From positions 61,075-125,074 of the forward strand of contig PDPR01000015.1 of NCBI GenBank assembly GCA_002749285.1: a stretch of 64,000 nucleotides of DNA. Reading direction: 5' to 3'. The DNA comes from Maribacter sp. Its GTDB lineage: Bacteria; Bacteroidota; Bacteroidia; Flavobacteriales; Flavobacteriaceae. The notes beneath the pieces are model-generated. The model searched no databases and had not been told where the DNA came from. It saw only the letters and a program-made list of their open reading frames with translations. Both the position numbers and the translations under genes were made by a program. This document shows positions 7,452-15,828 of the stretch, in pieces (within the stretch, counting starts at the first letter, position 1; each line of letters begins with the position of its first letter).

Positions 7452-9815
7452 TTACTTTAACTCGTTATTCAATAATTGATCTAATGCTATCATATCGGGT
7501 ACTAAAACCTGTCTGGCCTTACTACCCTCGAAAGGTCCAACAATACCTGCGGACTCCAACTGGTCGATAATACGTCCTGCCCGGTTGTACCCTAGTTTTA
7601 GTTTTCGTTGCAACAATGAGGCAGATCCCTGTTGTGCGATTACGATGACCTCTGCCGCCTCCCTGAACATGGCATCCCTTTCGCTTATCTCATAATCAAT
7701 ATTTGTGCCAGAATCCTCGCCAAGGTACTCGGGCAATTCATGCGCTTCGGGATAAGCCCTTTGCGAACCGATGTATGCCGTTATTTTCTCAACCTCGGGA
7801 GTGTCCACAAAAGCACATTGTAAGCGGGTAACCTCATTACCTTGGGTAAACAGCATATCCCCACGCCCGATCAATTGATCGGCTCCTTGGGCATCTAGAA
7901 TGGTTCTTGAATCGATCTTGGAGGTGACCCTAAAGGCGATACGGGCAGGGAAGTTTGCCTTGATGATACCTGTGATTACGTTTACCGATGGTCTTTGGGT
8001 AGCGATAATCAAGTGAATGCCAATGGCCCTTGCCAATTGTGCCAAACGTGCAATCGGGGTCTCGACCTCCTTGCCCGCGGTCATGATCAAATCGGCAAAC
8101 TCATCGATGACCAAAATGATATAGGGCAAGAATTTATGCCCGTCATTCGGGTTCAGTTTACGCATTTTGTATTTCGTATTGTATTCCTTTATATTCCGTA
8201 CCATGGCCAATTTCAATAGTTCATATCTATTGTCCATTTCTATACAAAGGGAATTCAGGGTGTTGATTACCTTGGTATTGTCGGTAATAATGGCTTCTTC
8301 CGAATCCGGGAGTTTGGCCAGGAAATGCCTTTCGATCTTATTGTAAAGCGTAAGTTCCACCTTTTTGGGGTCTACCAGGATAAATTTAACTTCCGCTGGA
8401 TGTTTTTTGTAGAGGAGGGAGGTGATTACCGCGTTCAACCCTACCGATTTACCCTGCCCTGTTGCACCTGCCATAAGCATGTGGGGCATTTTGGCCAAAT
8501 CGACAATAAAGGTTTCATTGCTTATCGTTTTCCCGAAGGCAATGGGCAATTCCATTTCCGCCTTTTGAAATTTACTTGATACAATGACCGATCGCATTGA
8601 TACCATTGTTGGATTCTTGTTGGGGACTTCAATACCGATGGTGCCCTTGCCTGGGATAGGGGCGATGATACGAATACCCAAAGCGGCCAATGATAAGGCG
8701 ATATCGTCTTCCAGGTTCTTTATTTTGGAGATGCGTACCCCGGCCTCGGGTACGATTTCATAAAGGGTGACCGTTGGGCCAATGGTGGCCTTGATTTGCG
8801 CGATACCTATCTTGTAGTTCTTTAAGGTATCGACAATTTTGTTCTTGTTCTCCTCAAGCTCCTCTTGGTTTATGGTTATTCCGCTTGTTTTGCCGTGTTG
8901 TTCCAGAAGGTCGATAGTAGGGAACTTGTAATTGCCCAGTTCCAATGTAGGGTCGAATTCCCCAAAATCATCGACTAGTTTATTGGCAAGGGCATTGGTG
9001 TCTTCCTGTTCCTCGACTATTTTCTCTATCTCCATGGCCAGGATATCATCCTCGATTACTTCCTCGGTCAGCACATTGACCTCGAAATCATCGATGGTAT
9101 TTTCTTTCTCTATGGGAGGGATGTCATTTTTGTGGGTATAGGGGTCGGGAATGACCGGGACCTCATCCTCTTTTTCAAAATCAATGGAATCCGTACCCTC
9201 TTCCGTATTGGTCTTGAATCCTGAGGAAATGGATTTTCTTTTGGCCTTAAAATAATTGGCAAGTCCTTCTGGTGTAAAATGGAACAACCGGACCAAAATA
9301 AAGGTCAGCCCGAATAAAAGAAGTAACAATACCCCGATCTTACCGGCATAGTCTTGAAGGAAATCGTTCATCTCGTAACCAATGATACCGCCTAATAAGG
9401 GTTTGTCAACAGCAAAGAAACCAAGGCTGATCGATATCCAGATGATAAAGACCAATCCCCATATCCATTTTTTCAGCAATCCTTCCCCTTTAAGGTTTAG
9501 GAACATGTATAGCCCTGTGTAACCGAGTAGGAACGGAAATATAAACGATGCCAGCCCAAACCCTTTATACATGAACAAGTGGCTTACACTTGCCCCGAAT
9601 TTGTTCAAAAGGTTTTTGGCCTGTTCATTCCGATCGGCAAACTCGGTCAATAGACTTTGATCGTCCTGCCATGTAAAATAAAATGACACAAAAGAGAAGA
9701 ACAAGGCCATACTGAAAAGAATCAAAAGACTTCCCAGGATGATTTTATTTTGATTGGATATCGATAAACCCTTTTTTGGGGTCTTAGGTTTTGATTTTCT
9801 CCCTTTCTTTGCCAT
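7452..9815 (-). CDS. ftsK: FtsK/SpoIIIE DNA translocase
   Basis: A 787-residue septal DNA pump that clears chromosome termini from the closing septum and activates XerCD at dif. Four N-terminal hydrophobic segments (residues about 25-190) anchor it in the membrane, a short acidic linker follows (about 215-280), and then the motor: Walker A GATGQGKS, DPKKVEL, Walker B LVIDEFADL, and the arginine-rich ATQRPSVNVITG segment. A C-terminal winged-helix gamma domain (QQGSASLLQRKLKLGYNRAGR) reads the KOPS/FRS orientation sequences. All motor motifs are intact. A good promoter lies just upstream (9836-9864), so this gene and lolA probably form one transcript. Confidence 0.96.
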   Translation of the reverse strand: MAKKGRKSKPKTPKKGLSISNQNKIILGSLLILFSMALFFSFVSFYFTWQDDQSLLTEFADRNEQAKNLLNKFGASVSHLFMYKGFGLASFIFPFLLGYTGLYMFLNLKGEGLLKKWIWGLVFIIWISISLGFFAVDKPLLGGIIGYEMNDFLQDYAGKIGVLLLLLFGLTFILVRLFHFTPEGLANYFKAKRKSISSGFKTNTEEGTDSIDFEKEDEVPVIPDPYTHKNDIPPIEKENTIDDFEVNVLTEEVIEDDILAMEIEKIVEEQEDTNALANKLVDDFGEFDPTLELGNYKFPTIDLLEQHGKTSGITINQEELEENKNKIVDTLKNYKIGIAQIKATIGPTVTLYEIVPEAGVRISKIKNLEDDIALSLAALGIRIIAPIPGKGTIGIEVPNKNPTMVSMRSVIVSSKFQKAEMELPIAFGKTISNETFIVDLAKMPHMLMAGATGQGKSVGLNAVITSLLYKKHPAEVKFILVDPKKVELTLYNKIERHFLAKLPDSEEAIITDNTKVINTLNSLCIEMDNRYELLKLAMVRNIKEYNTKYKMRKLNPNDGHKFLPYIILVIDEFADLIMTAGKEVETPIARLAQLARAIGIHLIIATQRPSVNVITGIIKANFPARIAFRVTSKIDSRTILDAQGADQLIGRGDMLFTQGNEVTRLQCAFVDTPEVEKITAYIGSQRAYPEAHELPEYLGEDSGTNIDYEISERDAMFREAAEVIVIAQQGSASLLQRKLKLGYNRAGRIIDQLESAGIVGPFEGSKARQVLVPDMIALDQLLNNELK

Positions 9816-9835
9816 TAATAGAATGATTCTTGGCG

Positions 9836-9864
9836 CAAAAATACAAATTTACACCCTAAGCCAA
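9836..9864 (-). promoter_or_regulatory. Predicted promoter of ftsK-lolA
   Basis: On the minus strand a TTG (-33) is followed after 18 bases by TATTTTTG, a full match to the Bacteroidota -7 consensus TAnnTTTG. It lies 20 bases before the ftsK start codon. Confidence 0.5.
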
Positions 9865-9878
9865 AGCGATGAATGTTT

Positions 9879-10250
9879 TTAAAAAATTTTTGGTATATAG
9901 ATAATCATTCCGATAATACCCGCACCGATCGATACCAGCATAACGGCTCCAGCGGAGATGTCCTTGATAAAGCCTATTTTCCCATCGAATTCGGGCTGTA
10001 CAAAATCGGATAATTTTTCAACAGCGGTATTCAATCCTTCAATGCCCAAAACCAGGGAAATCGCGAAAACCTGAAGTATCCACTCCGTAGGGGATATATC
10101 AAAATAGAATCCGCCAACGGTTACCACCAAAGCGATGAACACCTGGATTTTTATACTTGCCTCTGTCCTTATCAAAAGCAATGCCCCTTTAAGGGCGAAG
10201 CCCACACTGCGGATTCTATTTTGAACAAAGGGTTCCTTAGGCCTATGCAT
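9879..10250 (-). CDS. Diacylglycerol kinase family protein (DgkA type)
   Basis: A 123-residue membrane protein of the prokaryotic DgkA/undecaprenol kinase family. It has the three-helix core and the signature VLGIEGLNTAVEKLSDFV, which carries the catalytic Glu and Asn residues (family pattern E-x-x-N-T-A-x-E). These enzymes use ATP to phosphorylate diacylglycerol or undecaprenol at the inner membrane. The N-terminal FVQNRIRSVGFALKGALLLIRTEASIKI also fits. Its start overlaps the end of tpx by 8 bases, so translation is probably coupled to that gene even though the functions differ. Confidence 0.9.
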   Translation of the reverse strand: MHRPKEPFVQNRIRSVGFALKGALLLIRTEASIKIQVFIALVVTVGGFYFDISPTEWILQVFAISLVLGIEGLNTAVEKLSDFVQPEFDGKIGFIKDISAGAVMLVSIGAGIIGMIIYIPKIF

Positions 10251-10749
10251 CCATCAATGCCGCCAAGGCAGCCTTATAGTTAGGCTCATCAACAGTTTCG
10301 GCTACTTGTTCCGAGTAAACCACATTGCCTTTCCCATCGATTACAACAACCGACCTGGACAAAAGACCTTGCAATGGGCCATCGGTAAATTCGACTTGAT
10401 AGGCCTTCCCGAAATTACCATCCTTGTAATCGGATAGCATTACTACGTTTTCAATCCCTTCGGCACCGCAGAAACGGGCCTGGGCAAACGGAAGGTCTTT
10501 GGAAATACAGAGTACGATGGTGTTTTCCAATTCAGCGGCTTCTTTGTTGAATTGTCGTACGGAAGCCGCACAAGTACCTGTATCTACACTTGGGAATATA
10601 TTAAGGACTAATTTCCTGCCTTCGTATTCCGATAGTGAACGGGTGGAAAGGTCGCTCAAGGTCAATTTGAAATCGGGGGCAGCACTACCCTTGGATGGTA
10701 AATTGCCAATAGTATGTATTTCGTTTCCTTTGATTGTTACGGTAGCCAT
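10243..10749 (-). CDS. tpx: Thiol peroxidase (atypical 2-Cys peroxiredoxin)
   Basis: A 168-residue cytoplasmic peroxidase that reduces alkyl hydroperoxides using thioredoxin. The Tpx signature is present: peroxidatic Cys60 in SVDTGTCAASVR and resolving Cys94 in ARFCGAEG, with the catalytic Thr and a conserved Arg in the usual places. Length and the PDFKLTLSDLSTRSLSEY start match the family. It overlaps dgkA by 8 bases and lies downstream of a Prx/Trx cluster, though a strong terminator separates it from those genes. Regulation is not visible. Confidence 0.94.
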   Translation of the reverse strand: MATVTIKGNEIHTIGNLPSKGSAAPDFKLTLSDLSTRSLSEYEGRKLVLNIFPSVDTGTCAASVRQFNKEAAELENTIVLCISKDLPFAQARFCGAEGIENVVMLSDYKDGNFGKAYQVEFTDGPLQGLLSRSVVVIDGKGNVVYSEQVAETVDEPNYKAALAALMDA

Positions 10750-10817
10750 AATATTCTATTTTAATATGAATGGTGAAATTAAAGAATATATACTTGAAAA
10801 AGGAATGATTGTCAAAT

Positions 10818-10856
10818 AAAAAAGTCCGTACCAAAAAAGGTGGTGCGGACTTTATT
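10818..10856 (-). terminator. Rho-independent terminator after the thioredoxin/small-protein pair
   Basis: On the minus strand the stem AAGTCCG plus ACC pairs with GGT plus CGGACTT around a T-rich loop and runs into TTTTTT. It sits 17 bases past the stop of the 85-residue gene. Confidence 0.8.
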
Positions 10857-10873
10857 TCCTATATAAGGTTACC

Positions 10874-11131
10874 CTAGGAATCAATGGATCCCATAACACG
10901 CTTCATGAACTCGTTCAAGGCCTCCTTTTTGTCCTTGCCTTCCTTTATCGCTTTGTTTACCTCGAGTGCCCCATACATATTTGAGATGATCTCGCCGATG
11001 ACATCGAGTTCCCCGTCCTTTAATGAGGGCACTTCGGTAAGCGCCTCAAGCGTCTCAAGGGTCTCGATGATATAGTCCTCATCGTTCTCCTCAATAAAGC
11101 CGGTCAAATGTTTAATTACCGGTAATTTCAT
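10874..11131 (-). CDS. Small acidic protein, probably DUF6952 family
   Basis: An 85-residue, strongly acidic, all-helical protein (MKLPVIKHLTGFIEENDEDY at the N-terminus) with no signal peptide, membrane segment or known active site. I believe it belongs to the family catalogued as DUF6952, found in flavobacteria next to a thioredoxin, but I cannot confirm the number here. Its start overlaps the 3' end of the thioredoxin gene by 20 bases, which implies tight translational coupling and probably a shared task with that thioredoxin. No function is known to me. Confidence 0.75.
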   Translation of the reverse strand: MKLPVIKHLTGFIEENDEDYIIETLETLEALTEVPSLKDGELDVIGEIISNMYGALEVNKAIKEGKDKKEALNEFMKRVMGSIDS

Positions 11132-11426
11132 TGATCAATTCTTTTAAGACATCATATTTGTTTGTCTGGACCTGGTTCTTCAACTCCCCATTTACGAATG
11201 CGGCAAAAGTAGGGAGGTTGTCGACTTTGGCCAATTTTCTTGATTCCGGGAATTTTTCGGCATCGACTATGACAAAGGTGGTGTCTTCATTCGTTGAGGC
11301 TTCTTTTTTGAATTTCGGTTTCATGATTCGGCAATTGCCACACCATGTTGCCGAGTACTGTACCACAACATTTTTATTTTCTGCGATGATTTCATCTAAA
11401 TTATCCTTTTCCAATTCTATAAGCAT
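11112..11426 (-). CDS. Thioredoxin-family protein with CGNC active site
   Basis: A 104-residue thioredoxin-fold protein without a signal peptide, so cytoplasmic. The active site is WCGNC (Cys29 and Cys32) rather than the WCGPC of housekeeping thioredoxin, and the cis-proline loop NLPTFAAFVNG is present. The altered dipeptide changes redox potential and partner choice. It is flanked upstream by a 2-Cys peroxiredoxin gene and overlaps a small acidic protein gene downstream, which suggests it reduces that peroxiredoxin or a related target. Start ATG at 11426 fits the family. Confidence 0.9.
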   Translation of the reverse strand: MLIELEKDNLDEIIAENKNVVVQYSATWCGNCRIMKPKFKKEASTNEDTTFVIVDAEKFPESRKLAKVDNLPTFAAFVNGELKNQVQTNKYDVLKELINEITGN

Positions 11427-11447
11427 ACGATTGTTTTATTAGTGATG

Positions 11448-11503
11448 AAAAACGGAAATCGGGCAATGGCTTATTTTATATAAAACCATTGCCTGATTTC
11501 CAC
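11448..11503 (-). terminator. Terminator after the peroxiredoxin gene
   Basis: On the minus strand GGAAATC-A-GGCAATGG pairs with CCATTGCC-C-GATTTCC, a 15-bp stem with one mismatch, followed by GTTTTT. It starts a few bases past the peroxiredoxin stop, so the thioredoxin gene beyond it may need its own promoter or read-through. Confidence 0.8.
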
Positions 11504-11508
11504 TGTTG

Positions 11509-12150
11509 CTAGGAATGTGTGGACAGATACTCGGACACCCCTTTTCTATCGGCGGTCATCGCATCCTTGCCTTCTTCCCAGTTGGCAGGGCAGACCTCAC
11601 CTTTTTCCTGAACGTGGGTATAGGCATCGATCAAACGTAAAAATTCCTTCACATTCCTTCCTAATGGCATGTGGTTGATGCCTTCGTGAAAGACAGTACC
11701 TTCCTCATCGATCAAATATGTGGCCCTATAGGTAACATTGTCTCCGTCAACGGTAACCACTCCCGTTTCCTCGTTATATTGCTCATTGCTTATATCCAAT
11801 ATACCCAAGGTAGAGGCAAGGTTTCGGTTGCTGTCGGCCAATATAGGGTAAGTCACCCCTTCGATACCTCCATTGTCCTTTGCGGTATTCAACCATGCAA
11901 AGTGTACTTCGGCCGTATCACAGGAAGCACCTATAACCACTGTGTTCCTTTTTTCGAATTCCTTTAAGGAGTCCTGAAAGGCAAGTAATTCGGTAGGACA
12001 AACAAAGGTAAAGTCCTTTGGGTACCAAAAAAGCAATACCTTTTTGTTGTTCTTTTGGGCTTCTTCCAAAACATTAAGTTTGAAGGTGTCACCCATTTCA
12101 TTCATTGCGTTTACATCTAAATCCGGAAATTTTTTCCCTACAAAGGCCAT
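11509..12150 (-). CDS. Typical 2-Cys peroxiredoxin (AhpC/Prx1 type)
   Basis: A 213-residue peroxiredoxin that reduces hydrogen peroxide and organic peroxides. The peroxidatic cysteine is Cys51 in DFTFVCPTE, the resolving cysteine is in GEVCPANW near residue 172, and the YLIDEEGTVFHEGINHMPLGRN stretch is characteristic. A Prx1-like C-terminal tail (GVSEYLSTHS) is present. It is probably recycled by a thioredoxin, for which the adjacent CGNC protein is a candidate. A strong promoter (12184-12213) and a duplicated 11-bp word upstream point to dedicated control. Confidence 0.94.
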   Translation of the reverse strand: MAFVGKKFPDLDVNAMNEMGDTFKLNVLEEAQKNNKKVLLFWYPKDFTFVCPTELLAFQDSLKEFEKRNTVVIGASCDTAEVHFAWLNTAKDNGGIEGVTYPILADSNRNLASTLGILDISNEQYNEETGVVTVDGDNVTYRATYLIDEEGTVFHEGINHMPLGRNVKEFLRLIDAYTHVQEKGEVCPANWEEGKDAMTADRKGVSEYLSTHS

Positions 12151-12183
12151 ATATGATATTTTTTAAGTTTATTGATTCTTTTG

Positions 12184-12213
12184 CAAAATTACATCACAAC
12201 TTGTATAATCCAA
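12184..12213 (-). promoter_or_regulatory. Predicted promoter of the peroxiredoxin gene
   Basis: On the minus strand TTG, 19 bases, then TAATTTTG, an exact match to TAnnTTTG at the optimal spacing. The start codon lies 34 bases downstream. Confidence 0.65.
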
Positions 12214-12249
12214 CCTATTGTTTATTGGTAAAATCAATACTTGTATAAT
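12199..12249. repeat. Direct repeat ACTTGTATAAT x2, 40-bp period, over the peroxiredoxin promoter
   Basis: The 11-base word ACTTGTATAAT occurs at 12199-12209 and again at 12239-12249, exactly 40 bp apart. The proximal copy lies in the spacer of the predicted promoter. This arrangement suggests two binding sites on the same face of the helix for a regulator, not identified here. Confidence 0.45.
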
Positions 12250-12390
12250 TATTGTATATACTTAAGGATGAAAAGGGTTGTTTTTGTAAAAATAGGACAA
12301 AAATGAATGAATCCGTGTTGGTTTGGCAAAAAACAAGAGATTGGATCACGGACTTCGCAATCTGGTTTTTTGGTTTTTTCAATTAGGGGT

Positions 12391-13872
12391 TCAAAGGGTT
12401 TTGGCCAATTGCTTTATCTTGATATGGAAAACAGCGAAAACAAGGGTCATTATAGGGCTGAGCCAGTTGAAGATGGCATATAGGAGGTATTCGCCCACTC
12501 CAACACCCAACACCCCACTATGATACGCTCCACAGGTATTCCACGGAATCAGTACCGATGTGACCGTTCCCGAGTCCTCAAGGGTGCGACTTAGATTTTC
12601 CGGAGCAAGATTCCTATCGGAATAGGCTTTTGCGAACATTTTCCCGGGGACAACGATGGCCAGATATTGGTCAGAGGCCGTAATATTGAGGGCTATGCAG
12701 CTACCGACGGTACTGGCAAACAGACCGAAGGTGGTTTTTGCCATGTGCAGAAGTGATTTTGTGATCCGCGACAAGGCCCCGATACCATCCATGACCCCCC
12801 CAAAGAACATCGCGCATATAATAAGCCAAATGGTACCTAACATCCCTTCCATGCCTTTGCCTGTGAATAGGTCGTTCAATGCGGGATTATCGGTCGCCAC
12901 ATTGGTTTTGACGGTTATGGCCATTAAGACACCTTTGTAACCTGATTCAAAGGTCAGGTTTTTTGAGTTGGTCAATCCTGCGACAATATCTGGTTGGAAG
13001 ATAAGTGCAAAAATAGCCCCTAGGATCGTGCCGATCAATAAAGCGGCCAATGGGGGTGTTTTTTTAATGATTAGGAATATAACGGCAGCCGGTACCAAAA
13101 AGAGCCAGCCATTGATATTGAAGGTCGAGTCTATATCGTTCAATATAGAAGCGGTATCGGCCGAACCGGTAGTATCTATGATAAACCCAAGGATAATAAA
13201 GACCAATAAGGTGATCGTTATGGTAGGTACGGTCGTATAGGTCATGTACTTTATGTGGTCGAATAGATTGCCTCCGGCCATGGCGGGGGCCAAATTGGTC
13301 GTGTCGCTCAAAGGGGACATCTTATCGCCGAAATAGGCTCCTGATAGCACGGCACCCGCGGTCATGCCCAATGAGATCCCCAGGGCTTCACCAATACCGA
13401 TCAATGCGATACCAACGGTTGCCGAAGTTGTCCAGCTGCTCCCTGTTGCAATGGATATGACGGCACAGATGATAATACACGCTGCCAAAAATATTGTCGG
13501 ATTCAATATTTGAAGTCCATAATATATCATTCCGGGAATGATACCGCTTATCAGCCATGTACCGGCCAAGGATCCTACCAATAGTAGGATAAGTAAGGCC
13601 CCAGTGGTCGATCTTATATTTTCGGACACTTCGTCCAACATCTGTTTGTAGCTCACCTTGTTAAGGAAACCAACAATGGCCGCTACGGCACCACCGAGCA
13701 AGAGTATGAACTGATTGGAGCCCCCAATGGCCTCGTCCCCAAAGACATAAACGTTATAGGCAAGCATACCCACCAATGTAATTACGGGAATAAGTGCTTT
13801 CCAGATACTCAGCTCCTTATTGTCCACAATATGCTCATCCTCTCTATGTTCATTAGGGTTGTTTGTTTGCAT
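12391..13872 (-). CDS. nhaC: NhaC-family Na+/H+ antiporter
   Basis: A 493-residue polytopic inner membrane protein. The central signature TAGAVLSGAYFGDKMSPLSDTTNLAPAMAG is diagnostic of the NhaC family, and the charged cytoplasmic N-terminus plus about eleven hydrophobic helices fit. A second conserved block is SVLIPWNTCGAYHSGVLGVG near the C-terminus. It exchanges sodium for protons, sensible for a marine bacterium. Some NhaC homologues exchange malate and lactate (MleN), which cannot be excluded. It appears to be transcribed alone. Confidence 0.93.
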   Translation of the reverse strand: MQTNNPNEHREDEHIVDNKELSIWKALIPVITLVGMLAYNVYVFGDEAIGGSNQFILLLGGAVAAIVGFLNKVSYKQMLDEVSENIRSTTGALLILLLVGSLAGTWLISGIIPGMIYYGLQILNPTIFLAACIIICAVISIATGSSWTTSATVGIALIGIGEALGISLGMTAGAVLSGAYFGDKMSPLSDTTNLAPAMAGGNLFDHIKYMTYTTVPTITITLLVFIILGFIIDTTGSADTASILNDIDSTFNINGWLFLVPAAVIFLIIKKTPPLAALLIGTILGAIFALIFQPDIVAGLTNSKNLTFESGYKGVLMAITVKTNVATDNPALNDLFTGKGMEGMLGTIWLIICAMFFGGVMDGIGALSRITKSLLHMAKTTFGLFASTVGSCIALNITASDQYLAIVVPGKMFAKAYSDRNLAPENLSRTLEDSGTVTSVLIPWNTCGAYHSGVLGVGVGEYLLYAIFNWLSPIMTLVFAVFHIKIKQLAKTL

Positions 13873-13965
13873 TGGTTTGGTTTTGGTTTATTCGTAATAT
13901 TACGATTTTACCACTTGTTCTGCAAGTCCAAAAGTAAAAGGGTGTTAAACCACTGTTGTTTTAGG

Positions 13966-15165
13966 TCAAAGAATATCAAGTTCTACCATGCATTCCCGCA
14001 TCATGTTGTAAGTCCTTTCGATATCATTGTCAAGTCCTATGGAAAAACGGACCAATCCATCGGTCAACCCCATTTGTTTTTGTTCTTCCAACGGAATCTC
14101 TGAGGAAGTGGATGTTCCGGGGGCACTGAAAAGGGTCTTGTAAAAACCAAGGCTTACGGCCAAATAGCCCAATTTCCTATTTTGCATGAGTTCCATAAGG
14201 GCATTGGCCTTGTCCAACGACCCAACATCGATGGTCATGAGTCCTCCAAAACCATACTCATGGTTCATGAATCTTTTTAGTTTTTCATGGTCTTTATGGG
14301 ATTCCAGACCAGGGTACACCACCCGTAGCCCGTCTTTTTCGAAATTCCCTGCTAGATATTGGGTGTTTTCGCTATGTTTCTTCATGCGTATATGTAGTGT
14401 CCGCATGTTCTTCAGGATAGAAGCCGCCCTAAGACTGTCCAAGGTACTGCCCAGTAACATACCGGCGCCACTATGAACGTCTTTTAAGGCAAGGCAAAAT
14501 TCATTTGTGCCACAGATCACCCCAGCAACACAGTCACTTGAGCCATTGATGAATTTTGTCAGACTATGTATTACGATTTCGGCCCCAAGCTTTGCAGGTG
14601 AGATCGAAAGGGGGGAGAAGGTATTGTCGACCACTAATGGGATTCCGTGCTTTTTTGCTATACCCGATAGGGCCTTGATATCGGCAACCTCCAATAAAGG
14701 GTTGCTCACAGCCTCACAATAGATCATTTTCGTTTTTGGGGTTATGGCATTTTCGACAGCTTCCAGATTGGTTATGTCAACAAAGGAAGTCGCTATGTTG
14801 AATTTCTTAAGGAAGTTCTTCATAAAGGCATAGGTCCCCCCATAAATGGTCCTACTGCTCACGATATGGTCGTCTGTATCGCATAATTGCAACGTAACCG
14901 CTGTAATCGCCCCCATACCGCTAGCGGTAACATTGGCGGTCTCGGTTCCTTCCAGTGCCGCTAAGGCCTCGCCCAAATATAGGTTGGAAGGGGAGGAATG
15001 TCGTGTGTATAGATAGCAACCCTCCGTATTTCCCTCGAAGGTGTCGAACATTTTTTTTGCTGATAGGAACGTATAGGTTGATGAATCCGATATTGAAGGG
15101 TTAACGCCTCCATATTCACCAAAATATTGTAGATCCTGTAAATTATCCGATGCCTTGTTTTTCAT
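13966..15165 (-). CDS. Cys/Met-metabolism PLP enzyme, methionine gamma-lyase-like
   Basis: A 399-residue enzyme of the cystathionine gamma-lyase/synthase fold. The PLP lysine lies in VIHSLTKFINGSSDCVAG, the TRHSSPSNLYLGEALAALEG N-terminal signature and the TIYGGTYAFMKNFL segment are present, and GFGGLMTID is the usual late motif. It should act on a sulfur amino acid, either gamma-elimination of methionine or trans-sulfuration; the sequence does not decide. Start at 15165 is preferred to an upstream in-frame start at 15216, because the -7 box of the predicted promoter lies between them. It faces an AsnC/Lrp-type regulator gene across about 155 bases, a typical arrangement for local control by an amino-acid effector. 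Confidence 0.88.
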   Translation of the reverse strand: MKNKASDNLQDLQYFGEYGGVNPSISDSSTYTFLSAKKMFDTFEGNTEGCYLYTRHSSPSNLYLGEALAALEGTETANVTASGMGAITAVTLQLCDTDDHIVSSRTIYGGTYAFMKNFLKKFNIATSFVDITNLEAVENAITPKTKMIYCEAVSNPLLEVADIKALSGIAKKHGIPLVVDNTFSPLSISPAKLGAEIVIHSLTKFINGSSDCVAGVICGTNEFCLALKDVHSGAGMLLGSTLDSLRAASILKNMRTLHIRMKKHSENTQYLAGNFEKDGLRVVYPGLESHKDHEKLKRFMNHEYGFGGLMTIDVGSLDKANALMELMQNRKLGYLAVSLGFYKTLFSAPGTSTSSEIPLEEQKQMGLTDGLVRFSIGLDNDIERTYNMMRECMVELDIL

Positions 15166-15185
15166 AAGAATGGTGTTTTGAACAC

Positions 15186-15216
15186 TAAATTTACAATTAA
15201 GGTGTTTTGTATTCAA
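15186..15216 (-). promoter_or_regulatory. Possible promoter of the methionine gamma-lyase-like gene
   Basis: On the minus strand TTG, 20 bases, then TAAATTTA, one base off the -7 consensus. It lies about 20 bases before the chosen start codon. Confidence 0.4.
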
Positions 15217-15320
15217 TAAAATATCCTATACTTGGATTATAAAACTATTAAATAGCATTAATTTAGAATAATTATTTATTTATTAGGGAAGGAACACGTA
15301 TTAAACGAAAAATATTCCAA

Positions 15321-15779
15321 ATGGGATTTGATAAAACCGATAGTCGACTTCTTGGTTTGTTGCAAGAGAATAGTAAAAGGACAACAAAGGAATATGCAAA
15401 TGATTTGAATCTTTCCGTTACGGCTGTTTATGAGCGTATCAAGCGTTTGGAAAAATCCGGGATGATCAGAAAGTATGTCGCCCTTATAGATAAGGCAAAA
15501 GTCGGTAAGGCCTTTGTCGTACTTTGCCATGTTAAATTGATACAACACGCCAAACCCTACGTGCTACAGTTCGAAAAGGAGGTACAAGGGTTGGAGGAAG
15601 TGGTAGAGTGTTACCATATAAGTGGCGATTATGACTATATCTTAAAGATCTACGTTCGTGATATGGAGGCGTATAGGGATTTTATGGTGACCAAACTCAC
15701 GGCTCTTGACCATATAGGGAGTACACAAAGCTCATTTGTGATCAACGAAGTGAAGCATACGACTGGAATTCCCCTTTAA
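15321..15779 (+). CDS. Lrp/AsnC-family transcriptional regulator
   Basis: A 152-residue DNA-binding protein with the Lrp/AsnC architecture: an N-terminal helix-turn-helix (LLGLLQENSKRTTKEYANDLNLSVTAVYERIKRLEKSGMI, quoted here only as residues 10-48 by position) and a C-terminal RAM domain that binds amino acids (YHISGDYDYILKIYVRDMEAY). It is divergent from the Cys/Met lyase gene, so it most likely controls that enzyme in response to methionine, leucine or a related amino acid. Length is normal. ATG at 15321 fits. Confidence 0.92.
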   Translation: MGFDKTDSRLLGLLQENSKRTTKEYANDLNLSVTAVYERIKRLEKSGMIRKYVALIDKAKVGKAFVVLCHVKLIQHAKPYVLQFEKEVQGLEEVVECYHISGDYDYILKIYVRDMEAYRDFMVTKLTALDHIGSTQSSFVINEVKHTTGIPL

Positions 15780-15795
15780 GATCGGAAAATAGTGC

Positions 15796-15803
15796 TAATT
15801 TTG
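15796..15803 (+). promoter_or_regulatory. Possible -7 box for lpd
   Basis: TAATTTTG matches TAnnTTTG and lies 25 bases before the lpd start codon. The -33 region has only TTT at 18 bases upstream. Confidence 0.35.
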
Positions 15804-15828
15804 TCACATATAAAAATCAAAGACTATT

